Virus record (IMG/VR): IMGVR_UViG_3300048118_000149
Coordinates: 1 to 24,642 of that record
Length of the DNA: 24,642 nucleotides
Source: a virus
Reading direction: 5' to 3' (one strand)
Shown: positions 16,565 through 24,642 of the stretch, piece by piece
Numbering within the stretch: the first letter of the stretch is position 1
How the letters are laid out: each line of letters begins with the position of its first letter
Program-made: the position numbers and the translations under genes
The notes under the pieces: generated by a model
The model's input: the letters and a program-made list of their open reading frames with translations, nothing else
What the model was told of the DNA's origin: nothing
Database searches by the model: none

Positions 16565-19500
16565 TATACAAGTAGTCAATCTTGCAGATAATATTAATGC
16601 TGCTATTCTGAAAATTAATCAGAACTTTGCGGAAGTAGATTTATCTAAACTATCAGAAGCTGAAGTCAATGCGTTAATACAAGCTGCACTTGCCGATTTT
16701 GATGTCGGTTTAGACGCAGATGCGGTTCGTGCTGTAATTGAAGGCGCTAACTTAGATATGGGTAGCAATAAGATTTTCTACTCTAACGTATTTCAGAATG
16801 AGTCAGACCTACCAAGCGCATCATCCTATCACGGTATGTTTGCTCATGTCCATAATACTGGAGCTGCATATTTTGCTCACGCAGGTCAGTGGGTAAAACT
16901 TGCGAATGCCGGTGATGCCGGTGCTGGATCATTAGATGATCTAAGCGACGTGCAGTTAACCTCTAATGTTTTAATTGGACACGTCCTAAAGTGGGACGGG
17001 ACCAAGTGGACCAACCTAGAAGACTCCACAGGTGGCGGAGGTGATCCTTCAGATCCAAGCGAAAATGGAACCTCTTTCTATCAAGCAACAATCTATAGAA
17101 GGGCAACATCACAACCAACAACACCTAGTGGTGGTACGTTCGATTTCCCTTCGGCCACACTAACCCCACCATCTGACTGGGAAGGAACTATCCCAGACGG
17201 TTCCGATGACCTATGGGCATGTAACTTCCTATTCAGAGATTACCTATCGCAGCAGGGAACTATCACCGCGACAGATTGGTCAGAACCATACCGACTTGCT
17301 GGGTTGATTGATGTTAACTCAAACGGTGAATCATACGCACAGGTATCTATCTATCGTAGATGGTCAGCACCAGCAAATGGAAGTGAACCAGTTCTACTTT
17401 CACCGACCGGCGGATCTTTTGATTTTGACCCTTCGGTCAATCTACCTTTGACTGCACCTAGTGAGTGGTACTTAACACCGCCATCTGAGGAAGTGCAGAC
17501 AGGAGATCTATACGTAAGTTCAGGTATTGCCACTACAAATGGTTTGGCAGAGGGGGTAACATTAGATCAGAGTATTTCATGGACACAGCCCCTAAAAACA
17601 AATACAGGAACTGACGGACAAGATGGTCGATCTATTTTCGAGAAGGCAGTTTATCGTAGAGTTCAAAAACCAGATGGATGGTCGGTTGGTGATGCTCTTC
17701 CTGTGCCACCAAAACCAGTGGGAGGTTTCTTTAACTTCGGTGAAGAGATCTTTGGTAAAACTGCACCGGACACACCTGGCCCACTAGATGACGCAGCTAA
17801 CAACACCGGCGTTTGGTATGCTGGAGTCCCAACATGGGACCCAACTTCGGGCGAACCAGCTGGAGATGTATGGTCATCTGTCTATGCGTTCAGTGTCGTA
17901 GGTGATACGGGAACCAGCGTAGCAGTTGATGAAAACTGGAGCGAACCTACAATAGGTATTTTAGATAGTGTATCAACATATCGAAAGTCTCTATACGCAC
18001 GTTCTATTAATAGACCGACTACTGATTTTACTGGTAACTCTGTTATTTACGATTTCACGGCAGACAAATTCCTAACAATAAACGCAGGCACTGACGCTAT
18101 TGCTGGAATTGATGGTGATACTGCATGGTATGAAGAACCACCAGAACTAGACCTAAATGATCCAATGGATTTGTGGGAAGTATCAACCACTGCAAGTATG
18201 ATTGGATATCTTGGCCAAGACAAAAATCTCACTTTCGGAGATATCAAACTAGTTCTTAACTATGCAATCGACGCAGAAGACGGATTCAGTTTCGTTCAAT
18301 TAAATGCTTATAAGTGGTCAGCAACTAACCCAGGCACCCCACCGTCGGATGGTACCTTTAACTTCAATTCTAAGACTTTTGTAGTACCTACAGATTGGGA
18401 TAGAAATGTTACTGAAAATAACGACGCCTCTAAAACACTATACGTCTCCTCTGGTGTCGCAAGTACTAAGGGATTGACGGAAGCGGACAATAACATCGAC
18501 AGTGACATTGAGTGGTCGACAGCAGACGCGACAACTGCAGGCGGTTCAGGTCGTGACGGTAGGTCTACATTCAGAGCCGTAATTGTAAAAAGAACAAACG
18601 ATGTTCCGGTCATTAATGGAGGCACTTTAGTTCCACCAACAGGCGGTGTTGTTAACTTCGCAGGGATCTCTAAGACTGTTTCCTCTCAAGAACTAACAGG
18701 AGCTAACGTTGGAAACATCACAACATTTCCACCTAACTCAGTAACTCCACCAGTTGGATGGTATGATCATGTTTCTGATATTCCGACAGGGGAAGTTCCA
18801 GACGGAAAGATTTGGGCAGTAGAACAAACCTTCGCAATCGATGGAGACGACTCTATAGATATTGGTGGCGAATGGTCCGCGCCATACGAAGATCATAACA
18901 ACGGTGAGGATGGTTACTCAACCTTTTCTGCATCTGTTTATAAAAGAAGTGCAGACAAACCACCAGCAGATAGTAACGGTAAGTGGGGTCCAGTAGGTGC
19001 GACATACAATTTCTCGACAGACTTAATTCCAGTTGAAAGTTTATCTGGTGGATGGTCTGAAGAACCACAAGCTTCTAACGCAGCAAAAGACCCTCTATGG
19101 ATGTGTCGCGCCACTGCAACAACCCAAGGTCTGACGGGAGAAGATCTTTCTCTGACTTGGTCGGAACCAGTAAAAGTATCAACAGACGGAGAGGATGGAT
19201 TACCTGGCTCAGGTATTGTAGTAGATTTGACTAATGAGAACCATTCGATAACTGCTCAAAATGATGGTACATTATATAGCACCTCTCTTCTTGGTGCATT
19301 CACCACCCTACAAGCTTTTGATGGTGATGATATAATAGATCTTTCTAATGAAACGGTTAACATATCAATATCAACTCCAGACCTTTTGAAAGGTACTGGT
19401 GTTAACAGAGTCAACTGGATTACAAACGGATTAGTTACGACAATAACACACGTCGGAAAGAATGTTGATGAATTTACATTAGCGTTTTCTGTATTGGGTA

Positions 19501-20504
19501 AATCCACAACATTCACACTGACAAAGGTAAAGGCAGGTGCGGATGGTATACCACCAACAGTATATCGATTGGTAACTAGCGCCAATGTTATTAAGGCAAA
19601 TCCTAATAATACACAACATACTCCTTCTACCATTACTGCGAGCGTAATCAAATATGTAGGTGGTTTCATGCCTGTGGGTCAGCCTGACGGTGAGGCCACA
19701 CTCAAAGTAAAAATTAATAACAGCACATCATATGCGAGTACAAGTGACACGGGAACTCTACTTGTCACCGTTGCGGATGGAACAGAAGAAGTATCGTTCG
19801 AACTTTACGTAAGCGATGTGATGGTAGACGAAGAGACGATACCAGTTGTATTTGATGGTACCGATTCAGGAGATATCACAGTTCCACCTAGAATGGAAAC
19901 TGGTTATGTTTACTACACTGTCGCTCAAGACGCTAATCCTGGCGCACCTTCAGCAACGCAGTTTAACTTTTTAGGTACATCATCATCAGGTACAGATGGT
20001 AACTTTACCGGACTATCTCCGACCGGATGGTCTATCAACCCACCGCAAGGGACAAACCTTAACGGCACTTTCTGGGCTGCTAGATTCTCTGCATTCGAAG
20101 ATTCTTCTGGTAGCGGTGTGGCAACGAATGATAGTGGTAACCTACACTTCAGTACCCCTTTCAAGAACTACTCTTTTAATGGATTAGTTACCTTTCAAAA
20201 TCTTGACGGGTCTTTGATTGAAGCCGGCACAACACCTACAACCCTTATTGATGGTGGTTTGATTCATACAGGAACAGTTGTTGCTGATAGTATTCGAGCG
20301 ACCGCCCTAACGGCCATTACCGCACAAATTCAAGAAGATTTGGTAATTACTACAGAAGCCACAAGTATAGATACTACAGACGCTATTGGATATGATTCTG
20401 CCGGAGAAAGAATGGTTATTACTGGGGAAAATATCAGAATTTATGATGTTAATAGTACTAGCGAGACTACGGGTCTTCGTGTTAAATTAGGTAAATTGAC
20501 ATGA
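16557..20504 (+). CDS. Multi-module tail fibre protein with lambda-J-like C-terminal region
   Basis: 1315 residues. The N-terminus carries KINQNFAEVDL, a docking-type motif also seen in the collagen-like fibre. Seven related modules of about 85-120 residues begin near residues 170, 256, 356, 472, 575, 667 and 785. Each starts with (D/N)G-x-S and an (I/V)YRR-like strand, then P-x-GG-x-F-(D/N)F, then P-x-x-W and a PP motif, and ends in a W-S-x-P-like strand. A diverged eighth copy begins near residue 1113. Between them lies an Ig-like, KAGADGIPPTVYRL-containing region typical of lambda J-type tip proteins. The end (LIDGGLIHTGTVVADSIRAT) also resembles J proteins. It is likely a long beta-sandwich fibre that contacts the host. 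The stop overlaps the next gene as ATGA. Confidence 0.78.
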   Translation: MSNIQVVNLADNINAAILKINQNFAEVDLSKLSEAEVNALIQAALADFDVGLDADAVRAVIEGANLDMGSNKIFYSNVFQNESDLPSASSYHGMFAHVHNTGAAYFAHAGQWVKLANAGDAGAGSLDDLSDVQLTSNVLIGHVLKWDGTKWTNLEDSTGGGGDPSDPSENGTSFYQATIYRRATSQPTTPSGGTFDFPSATLTPPSDWEGTIPDGSDDLWACNFLFRDYLSQQGTITATDWSEPYRLAGLIDVNSNGESYAQVSIYRRWSAPANGSEPVLLSPTGGSFDFDPSVNLPLTAPSEWYLTPPSEEVQTGDLYVSSGIATTNGLAEGVTLDQSISWTQPLKTNTGTDGQDGRSIFEKAVYRRVQKPDGWSVGDALPVPPKPVGGFFNFGEEIFGKTAPDTPGPLDDAANNTGVWYAGVPTWDPTSGEPAGDVWSSVYAFSVVGDTGTSVAVDENWSEPTIGILDSVSTYRKSLYARSINRPTTDFTGNSVIYDFTADKFLTINAGTDAIAGIDGDTAWYEEPPELDLNDPMDLWEVSTTASMIGYLGQDKNLTFGDIKLVLNYAIDAEDGFSFVQLNAYKWSATNPGTPPSDGTFNFNSKTFVVPTDWDRNVTENNDASKTLYVSSGVASTKGLTEADNNIDSDIEWSTADATTAGGSGRDGRSTFRAVIVKRTNDVPVINGGTLVPPTGGVVNFAGISKTVSSQELTGANVGNITTFPPNSVTPPVGWYDHVSDIPTGEVPDGKIWAVEQTFAIDGDDSIDIGGEWSAPYEDHNNGEDGYSTFSASVYKRSADKPPADSNGKWGPVGATYNFSTDLIPVESLSGGWSEEPQASNAAKDPLWMCRATATTQGLTGEDLSLTWSEPVKVSTDGEDGLPGSGIVVDLTNENHSITAQNDGTLYSTSLLGAFTTLQAFDGDDIIDLSNETVNISISTPDLLKGTGVNRVNWITNGLVTTITHVGKNVDEFTLAFSVLGKSTTFTLTKVKAGADGIPPTVYRLVTSANVIKANPNNTQHTPSTITASVIKYVGGFMPVGQPDGEATLKVKINNSTSYASTSDTGTLLVTVADGTEEVSFELYVSDVMVDEETIPVVFDGTDSGDITVPPRMETGYVYYTVAQDANPGAPSATQFNFLGTSSSGTDGNFTGLSPTGWSINPPQGTNLNGTFWAARFSAFEDSSGSGVATNDSGNLHFSTPFKNYSFNGLVTFQNLDGSLIEAGTTPTTLIDGGLIHTGTVVADSIRATALTAITAQIQEDLVITTEATSIDTTDAIGYDSAGERMVITGENIRIYDVNSTSETTGLRVKLGKLT

Positions 20505-20803
20505 GTTATGGACTAGAAGTATATAGTGAAAACGATGTAATAGTATGGTCTAGTGGCATAAGGACCACTAATATAGGTGCATTTCAATCGTTTAGTCTAT
20601 CACCTAACCAAGAACTATTTGTTTCTTGCGCCAATGCAAATGACAATAGTAAAATAAAGATTACCTTTATATCGGGAGCGTTTACTGTATTTCCAACATA
20701 TCTTGGAATTCAAATAATTAGCAGAACTTCTTCAGGATTTACTCTGAAAGCTTCGACAAGCTTGGGATCTTCGGGAACCGTTATCGCAATGAGGGTATCA
20801 TAA
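20501..20803 (+). CDS. Small 'YGLxV' tip protein (DUF6453-like)
   Basis: 100 residues, predicted all beta. It opens MSYGLEVYSENDVIVWSSGI, the pattern (M-x-Y-G-L-x-V-y-...-G/D-x-(V/I)) of small proteins commonly found next to J-type tail tip genes. The four-base ATGA overlap with the upstream fibre and one-base overlap (TAATG) with the downstream gene show tight translational coupling, suggesting stoichiometric assembly with the fibre. A role as a fibre cap or tip domain is inferred. Family assignment is from memory of the motif only. Confidence 0.68.
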   Translation: MSYGLEVYSENDVIVWSSGIRTTNIGAFQSFSLSPNQELFVSCANANDNSKIKITFISGAFTVFPTYLGIQIISRTSSGFTLKASTSLGSSGTVIAMRVS

Positions 20804-22719
20804 TGGCACACGGCTTACAAGTTAATGGTAGTGACTCTGGCGGAGACTTTTTGGTAGCAGACTCGAATCTAAGTCTGGTTAACCTACAGGTAGTCGCGCA
20901 TGGTACACAAGATCATGAAATAAATCTAACTAGTGCTTTGTCACCAGGCGACCTTTTATTTGTTAAAAACCCAAGAAATTCAACTGGAGGAACCAGTTTT
21001 CCACAACACACCTTTATATGGAATGATGGTTTTGAACGGCAAACCTATACTTCTGGTATACCTCAGTGGTTTGATTGCAGGTTATCTAATAACGATAAAA
21101 AAATTAACTTTCACGGCAATATGTATCACCGATTTGAAGGCTCAGCCTTAAACGCAAATCTCAGACTCTATAGGGGTTGGGAAGTCTATTTTGACTGGTT
21201 TTTGGTTCGTAGCGTACAAAAAGTATTTTCTGACAACTTGGAAAATTCTGGAGACTATGGACTACAAATACTAACTGAAGGTGGACAAATCGCATATGAC
21301 TCTAGAGGAGCAATAAACGATAAGACGTTCTCAATTAATGGGTCTATACCACCAACTGGTAACTGGGCAGGGAGAGATTCAAGAACCACCTTTACTTTCG
21401 GTGAAGCTGGCAGTTATTGTAATATTGAATGGACTTCTATATCACAATTTACTGGCGTGGAACCTAGAATCCTAGGACTGGGAGTATCAAGTACACAGGC
21501 ACAAGTATATGCTGGGTTTATTGATAACGAAATGGAAAACATCCAGTGGATTGGAGTTGGGGCCGCGCTGTTCTCTGCTAAACTTTTTACCGGACAACCT
21601 TCTGGAACTGATACAACTGGAGGATCTTCGGGGTCAGACGACAGTGAAGGTGATGGAACATCAACTACTCTTAGTGGTTCCATGCAACTTGTAGATTCGA
21701 GTGCATTTATGATTGAGGGTAATACTAATGATACTATTACCTACAATGCGTCTACTAGCTCAACGACAGACCCGTTCTATATGAAAGTCTATAGAAATTC
21801 AGGTACAGTCGGTAGTGGAGAACTACAAAACACTAGCACTTCGTGGACTGGGTCTACAGGTACTCTAACTATAGGGGTTGATGATGATGCAGATTCAGAG
21901 GTAGGTTATCAAGGAGAATCCTTTACGATAAAGTTAAAGCAAGGATTGATAGCAGATGATGCCTCAGGTAACAATTTCATCTTGGATGAAAAAACATTTA
22001 TCCTATATGACGACGACGGAGGAACGACCCTTGTAGGTGCATCTTCTCAGAAATACACCATAGATCATGATGCTACGTCTGCAACTGTACAGTTCAGTAT
22101 TTCGACATTGGGTCTGGGTAATTCTACTATTAATGCTAGGATCAGATATGCAAGTGGATCAGTTTCTATAAAAACTTTCACTATGACTAATAGCACAACC
22201 AAAAGTGTTGTTATGACCGGAAACTTACCTTTTGAAGGGTTTTCATCAGATTATGTTATGCAAGTCTGGAATGGAGTTACTTGGGCAGATAACGGGTCTC
22301 CTTTTACTATCGAAAGAGAAGAAGCACCAAGTACTGGTGGTGGAAGTAACCCAACAAGTAATCCAATCACGACTCCAGCAAATCAAAACATATTATCAAG
22401 TGCAACTAGCGCGACAGTAACATTCTCAAATCTAACTAGTGGAGAGAAACTAAGAGTAGTTAGGGCAGACAGTCCAACCAACGTTGCAATGCCTGAGTTT
22501 ACTATAACTGCTTCTCAGATGAACAGATCCTTTTTAGCTTTCTTACCGAATCAGGGATCTACTAGAACTTACACTCCACAAGTGAAACTTCAGGGAGCGA
22601 CGACTTGGACAAGTAAGCCAGGTGGTAACTTTACCGTAACCAGAAATGAACCTGCTCCTGGCGGTGGCAATAATGGATTCCCACCAGCTGGCGATGGTGC
22701 TGGAAACCCAGACAATTAA
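20803..22719 (+). CDS. Multi-domain tail tip/adhesin-like protein with two YGLxV modules and Ig-like repeats
   Basis: 638 residues. The N-terminus (MAHGLQVNGSDSGGDFLVAD) and a second stretch from residue 151 (DYGLQILTEGGQIAYDSRG) are both YGLxV-type modules like the preceding small protein. After a Gly/Ser/Asp linker (about residues 267-290) comes a beta domain rich in Asp (VDDDADSEVGYQGESFTIKL, near 360-380), then two similar Ig-like units (SSATSATVTFSN and HDATSATVQFSI share the pattern) joined by a STGGGSNPTSNP linker. It ends in a Pro/Gly tail (APGGGNNGFPPAGDGAGNPD). It is probably a receptor-facing fibre component. No enzyme motif is visible. Confidence 0.68.
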   Translation: MAHGLQVNGSDSGGDFLVADSNLSLVNLQVVAHGTQDHEINLTSALSPGDLLFVKNPRNSTGGTSFPQHTFIWNDGFERQTYTSGIPQWFDCRLSNNDKKINFHGNMYHRFEGSALNANLRLYRGWEVYFDWFLVRSVQKVFSDNLENSGDYGLQILTEGGQIAYDSRGAINDKTFSINGSIPPTGNWAGRDSRTTFTFGEAGSYCNIEWTSISQFTGVEPRILGLGVSSTQAQVYAGFIDNEMENIQWIGVGAALFSAKLFTGQPSGTDTTGGSSGSDDSEGDGTSTTLSGSMQLVDSSAFMIEGNTNDTITYNASTSSTTDPFYMKVYRNSGTVGSGELQNTSTSWTGSTGTLTIGVDDDADSEVGYQGESFTIKLKQGLIADDASGNNFILDEKTFILYDDDGGTTLVGASSQKYTIDHDATSATVQFSISTLGLGNSTINARIRYASGSVSIKTFTMTNSTTKSVVMTGNLPFEGFSSDYVMQVWNGVTWADNGSPFTIEREEAPSTGGGSNPTSNPITTPANQNILSSATSATVTFSNLTSGEKLRVVRADSPTNVAMPEFTITASQMNRSFLAFLPNQGSTRTYTPQVKLQGATTWTSKPGGNFTVTRNEPAPGGGNNGFPPAGDGAGNPDN

Positions 22720-22753
22720 TAACAAATTAAGAAACATATAGGAAATAAATAAA

Positions 22754-23233
22754 ATGATCAAGTACGTGGCACATGTTGACGTAGAAACCGGAAAAGTAGT
22801 TGGTGTAGCTCACCCACAATTTAATACTCCTACTCATCTAAGTATGGTTGGAAACCAGCAAGCAGTTCATATTAGAGATGATAATATGCCTGAAAATTGC
22901 GAAGATCCACAAGACTTAATGCGATGCTGGTATTATGACACAGTATCCGATGAGTTCAAATTTGTAGGAGAACCGCCTAATGAGTATGCATCATGGGATG
23001 CAAGAGAGGATGGTTGGGTCTGGGATGTACCCTCTATGGAGAAAGATATACGTAGAAACAGAAACTCTTTACTATTGCAATCTGACTGGACCCAAATGCC
23101 AGACTCACCTCTTAGTGGTACACAACGCGGAGAGTGGGCAGATTATAGACAAGCATTAAGAGACTTGTTTCAAGAGGTTGATTTTTCTACTATTGATAGC
23201 CATGATAAAATCCCTTGGCCGGTCGCACCTTAA
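22754..23233 (+). CDS. Tail assembly chaperone-like protein (Phage_tail_APC type)
   Basis: 159 residues. The C-terminal half carries the family pattern: RRNRNSLLLQ, SDWTQMPDSPL from residue 110, then GEWADYRQALRDL with YRQALRDL at residue 131, and ends near PWPVAP. The N-terminal half (MIKYVAHVDVETGKVVGVAH) is a variable part that is often fused to this domain. Such proteins usually lie next to tail fibre genes and are thought to help fibre folding or attachment. AGGAAA lies about ten bases before the ATG. It is the last gene before the terminator at 23265. Confidence 0.82.
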   Translation: MIKYVAHVDVETGKVVGVAHPQFNTPTHLSMVGNQQAVHIRDDNMPENCEDPQDLMRCWYYDTVSDEFKFVGEPPNEYASWDAREDGWVWDVPSMEKDIRRNRNSLLLQSDWTQMPDSPLSGTQRGEWADYRQALRDLFQEVDFSTIDSHDKIPWPVAP

Positions 23234-23264
23234 TATCTTATAAGTATAGTAATAAAATAATTTG

Positions 23265-23302
23265 AAAAATGTGCGTAGACCCCGTTTATGCACATTTTTT
23301 TT
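23265..23302 (+). terminator. Intrinsic terminator, possibly bidirectional
   Basis: A 13-bp stem (AAAAATGTGCGTA paired with TATGCACATTTTT, one G-T pair) with a 9-base loop (GACCCCGTT) and a run of eight T residues. It ends transcription of the fibre operon. Five A residues on the left side would give a T run on the opposite strand. Confidence 0.88.
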
Positions 23303-23304
23303 GT

Positions 23305-23312
23305 TATAAATA
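23305..23312 (+). promoter_or_regulatory. T4-type late promoter (TATAAATA)
   Basis: Exact late promoter octamer, preceded by GT as at 8573. It sits three bases after the T run of the terminator and 51 bases before the GTG start of the next gene. Confidence 0.85.
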
Positions 23313-23350
23313 AAGGGGTCATTAACCAATAAACTTTAACTTTAGCTAAA

Positions 23351-23355
23351 GAGAG
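23351..23355 (+). promoter_or_regulatory. Ribosome binding site supporting a GTG start
   Basis: GAGAG eight bases before the GTG at 23364. An in-frame TAG at 23343-23345 leaves room for no ATG, so the GTG is the only sensible start. Confidence 0.55.
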
Positions 23356-23363
23356 ACGATATC

Positions 23364-24642
23364 GTGTCAGCATCTAGTATACCACTAAAAATTAAGAATA
23401 CCGATGGTGACCTACAGGAATTCACTCCAGCGCAAGAGATGTATCTTGCGGTAAAAGTGGGTGAAGCACTTGCAGAGGCCTCTGCTGGTGATGTCGGTGA
23501 CATCAGTCTAACCAATGGTACAAACATCGGTTCATTTGTAGATACTTTCTACAACGAACCAGCGGGCACACACCCGATGTCTGCTATCACTGGCACTAGT
23601 GTAACCACGACCTTGAAACAGGTTGGTGGTTCTGCAAGTGAATCTGGTTCTGATTTTGCCCGTCCTGTCGGTTATTATGCAGATAATTCTAATCCTGGCT
23701 TCTACGAAATGGTAGACTCAGACTTAGATAATCTCACAAATCGTGCACTGAAGAATGTGGAGACCCTAGGTCTTCAGGGTGCATATGAACTTTCAACGTC
23801 CTCGCCAGGCAGTGATTGGACCAAACACATCGATGGTGTGTTCTCCGATACTCATGGTGACGGTACAACAACTCAATACCACATCTGGAAGAAAGTTACT
23901 TTGGCAACACCACCATCCGGTGTTACCACTACTCGACCAGTTGCAACCGACTATGATGGTTCTTCATCATTCAGCGGTTTCAAAGAAATGTCAGACGCGG
24001 AAATCAAGTACACCCTTGGTCAACGTGCTAAATCACTTCGAGCAACAGCAGGTGCGATTGGTTCATACCAGTTGCGTTCATCTGCACAAGGTGCTCCAAC
24101 TCTAGCAGGTACATGGGTACCACGAGGTTCTGCCTCTAACACCCGTCGTACTATTGTCGATGTAGCATATGCACGTACACGTAACTCAGCTTACACACGT
24201 ACAAGAATCTCTGCATATACTCGTAACCGTATTTCAACATATACTCGTAACAGTGTAGATACTTTCTCACGTACTTTTGTTGGAGAATATACGGGAGCAT
24301 ATTCACGTGACTTCGTAGGAAATTACGCACGTGACTTCATCGGTAACTATGCAAGAACTCGCGTTTCATCATATACACGTAATAGACTAACTGCATTTAC
24401 TGGTTATTTTGCCGGTACTTACAACCGTTCACGTGTTTCTACATATGTTCGAAACCGTATCACACCATTTACTGGTACATTCTCACGCAATAGAGTTTCT
24501 TCTTATACTCGTGGTCGTGTATCAACTTACTCAGGTACTTACTCACGCAACCGTAGTTCTTCTTACTCAGCAGACTACACTCGCACACGCGTATCAGCAT
24601 ACACCGGAACTTACTCAGGAACTTATTCCCGTAACCGTGTAT
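23364..24642 (+). CDS. Structural protein with tyrosine/arginine octad repeats (3' end outside window)
   Basis: Open from GTG to the window end, 426 codons so far. The GTG start (SASSIPLKIKNTDGDLQEFT follows the first codon) is chosen because a stop lies seven codons upstream in frame. The first 268 residues form a globular N-terminal region with GDISLTNGTNIGSFVDTFYN, a start I recall from marine T4-like virion proteins. From residue 269 the sequence becomes octad repeats such as YTRTRISA, YTRNRIST, YARDFIGN, with four-residue half units (YTGT, YSGT). Aromatic residues fall every fourth or eighth position, with many Arg residues. No catalytic motif is visible. A late promoter directly upstream suggests a virion protein; its exact place in the particle is not known to me. 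Confidence 0.8.
   Translation, partial: MSASSIPLKIKNTDGDLQEFTPAQEMYLAVKVGEALAEASAGDVGDISLTNGTNIGSFVDTFYNEPAGTHPMSAITGTSVTTTLKQVGGSASESGSDFARPVGYYADNSNPGFYEMVDSDLDNLTNRALKNVETLGLQGAYELSTSSPGSDWTKHIDGVFSDTHGDGTTTQYHIWKKVTLATPPSGVTTTRPVATDYDGSSSFSGFKEMSDAEIKYTLGQRAKSLRATAGAIGSYQLRSSAQGAPTLAGTWVPRGSASNTRRTIVDVAYARTRNSAYTRTRISAYTRNRISTYTRNSVDTFSRTFVGEYTGAYSRDFVGNYARDFIGNYARTRVSSYTRNRLTAFTGYFAGTYNRSRVSTYVRNRITPFTGTFSRNRVSSYTRGRVSTYSGTYSRNRSSSYSADYTRTRVSAYTGTYSGTYSRNRV
24168..24642 (+). repeat. 24-bp / 8-residue Y-T-R-x-R repeat array
   Basis: About 18-20 octads with consensus (Y/F)-(T/S)-R-x-(R/F)-(V/I)-(S/G)-x, interspersed with tetrads (YTGT, YSGT, YSAD), run to the window edge. The DNA copies differ synonymously, so the array is not a recent expansion. 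Confidence 0.88.

Noticed and set aside
22736-22753. AAATAAATAAAATG before the chaperone-like gene as a fourth late promoter
   Set aside because: It does not match TATAAATA and is better explained as an AT-rich ribosome binding region with AGGAAA.
23779-24105. 108-codon open frame within the octad-repeat gene
   Set aside because: It is in another frame of the GTG-started gene, and its product is low-complexity without motifs.

Overview
This window is part of the virion structural (late) region of a tailed phage with a contractile, T4-like tail. Every supportable gene is on the + strand and packed head to tail with overlaps or very short gaps. Three exact copies of the T4-type late promoter octamer TATAAATA (355-362, 8573-8580, 23305-23312) stand in the few intergenic gaps. 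Baseplate wedge genes occur in T4 order: gp25-like, gp6-like, a small protein in the gp7 position, then gp8-like. The gene content fits marine T4-like myoviruses of the kind that infect cyanobacteria, SAR11 or Vibrio: a DUF4815-type giant protein, a tail-assembly-chaperone-like protein, and a protein with Y-T-R-x-R octad repeats. The host cannot be named from this sequence.

Layout. 1-337: small hydrophobic protein, possibly the end of a longer gene. 394-3665: baseplate wedge block (gp25, gp6, gp7/gpI-like). 3678-7523: a 1281-residue collagen-like fibre with about 356 Gly-X-Y triplets, closed by a strong intrinsic terminator. 7570-8565: a glycosyltransferase-like enzyme resembling KpsC/KpsS capsule (Kdo) transferases, lying between structural genes. 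8617-16328: after a late promoter, gp8-like wedge protein and a 2103-residue DUF4815-type protein. 16331-23233: a coupled run holding a small coiled-coil protein, a 1315-residue fibre with eight repeated modules and a lambda-J-like end, two 'YGLxV' tip-type proteins, and a tail-assembly-chaperone-like protein. 23265-23312: terminator plus late promoter. 23364-end: a GTG-started structural protein with tyrosine/arginine octad repeats, cut by the window edge.

How it fits together. gp25, gp6, the gp7-like protein and gp8 would build the baseplate wedge. The DUF4815 protein probably decorates the wedge or anchors fibres. At least two fibre proteins share a KINxNF-type N-terminus that probably docks them. 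The most unusual part is the pairing of a fibrillar-collagen-length, threonine-rich viral collagen with an adjacent sugar-transferase-like gene separated from it by a terminator. This suggests, but does not prove, that the collagen fibre is glycosylated. There is no stretch over 300 bases without a gene; the largest gap is 23234-23363, which holds the terminator and promoter.
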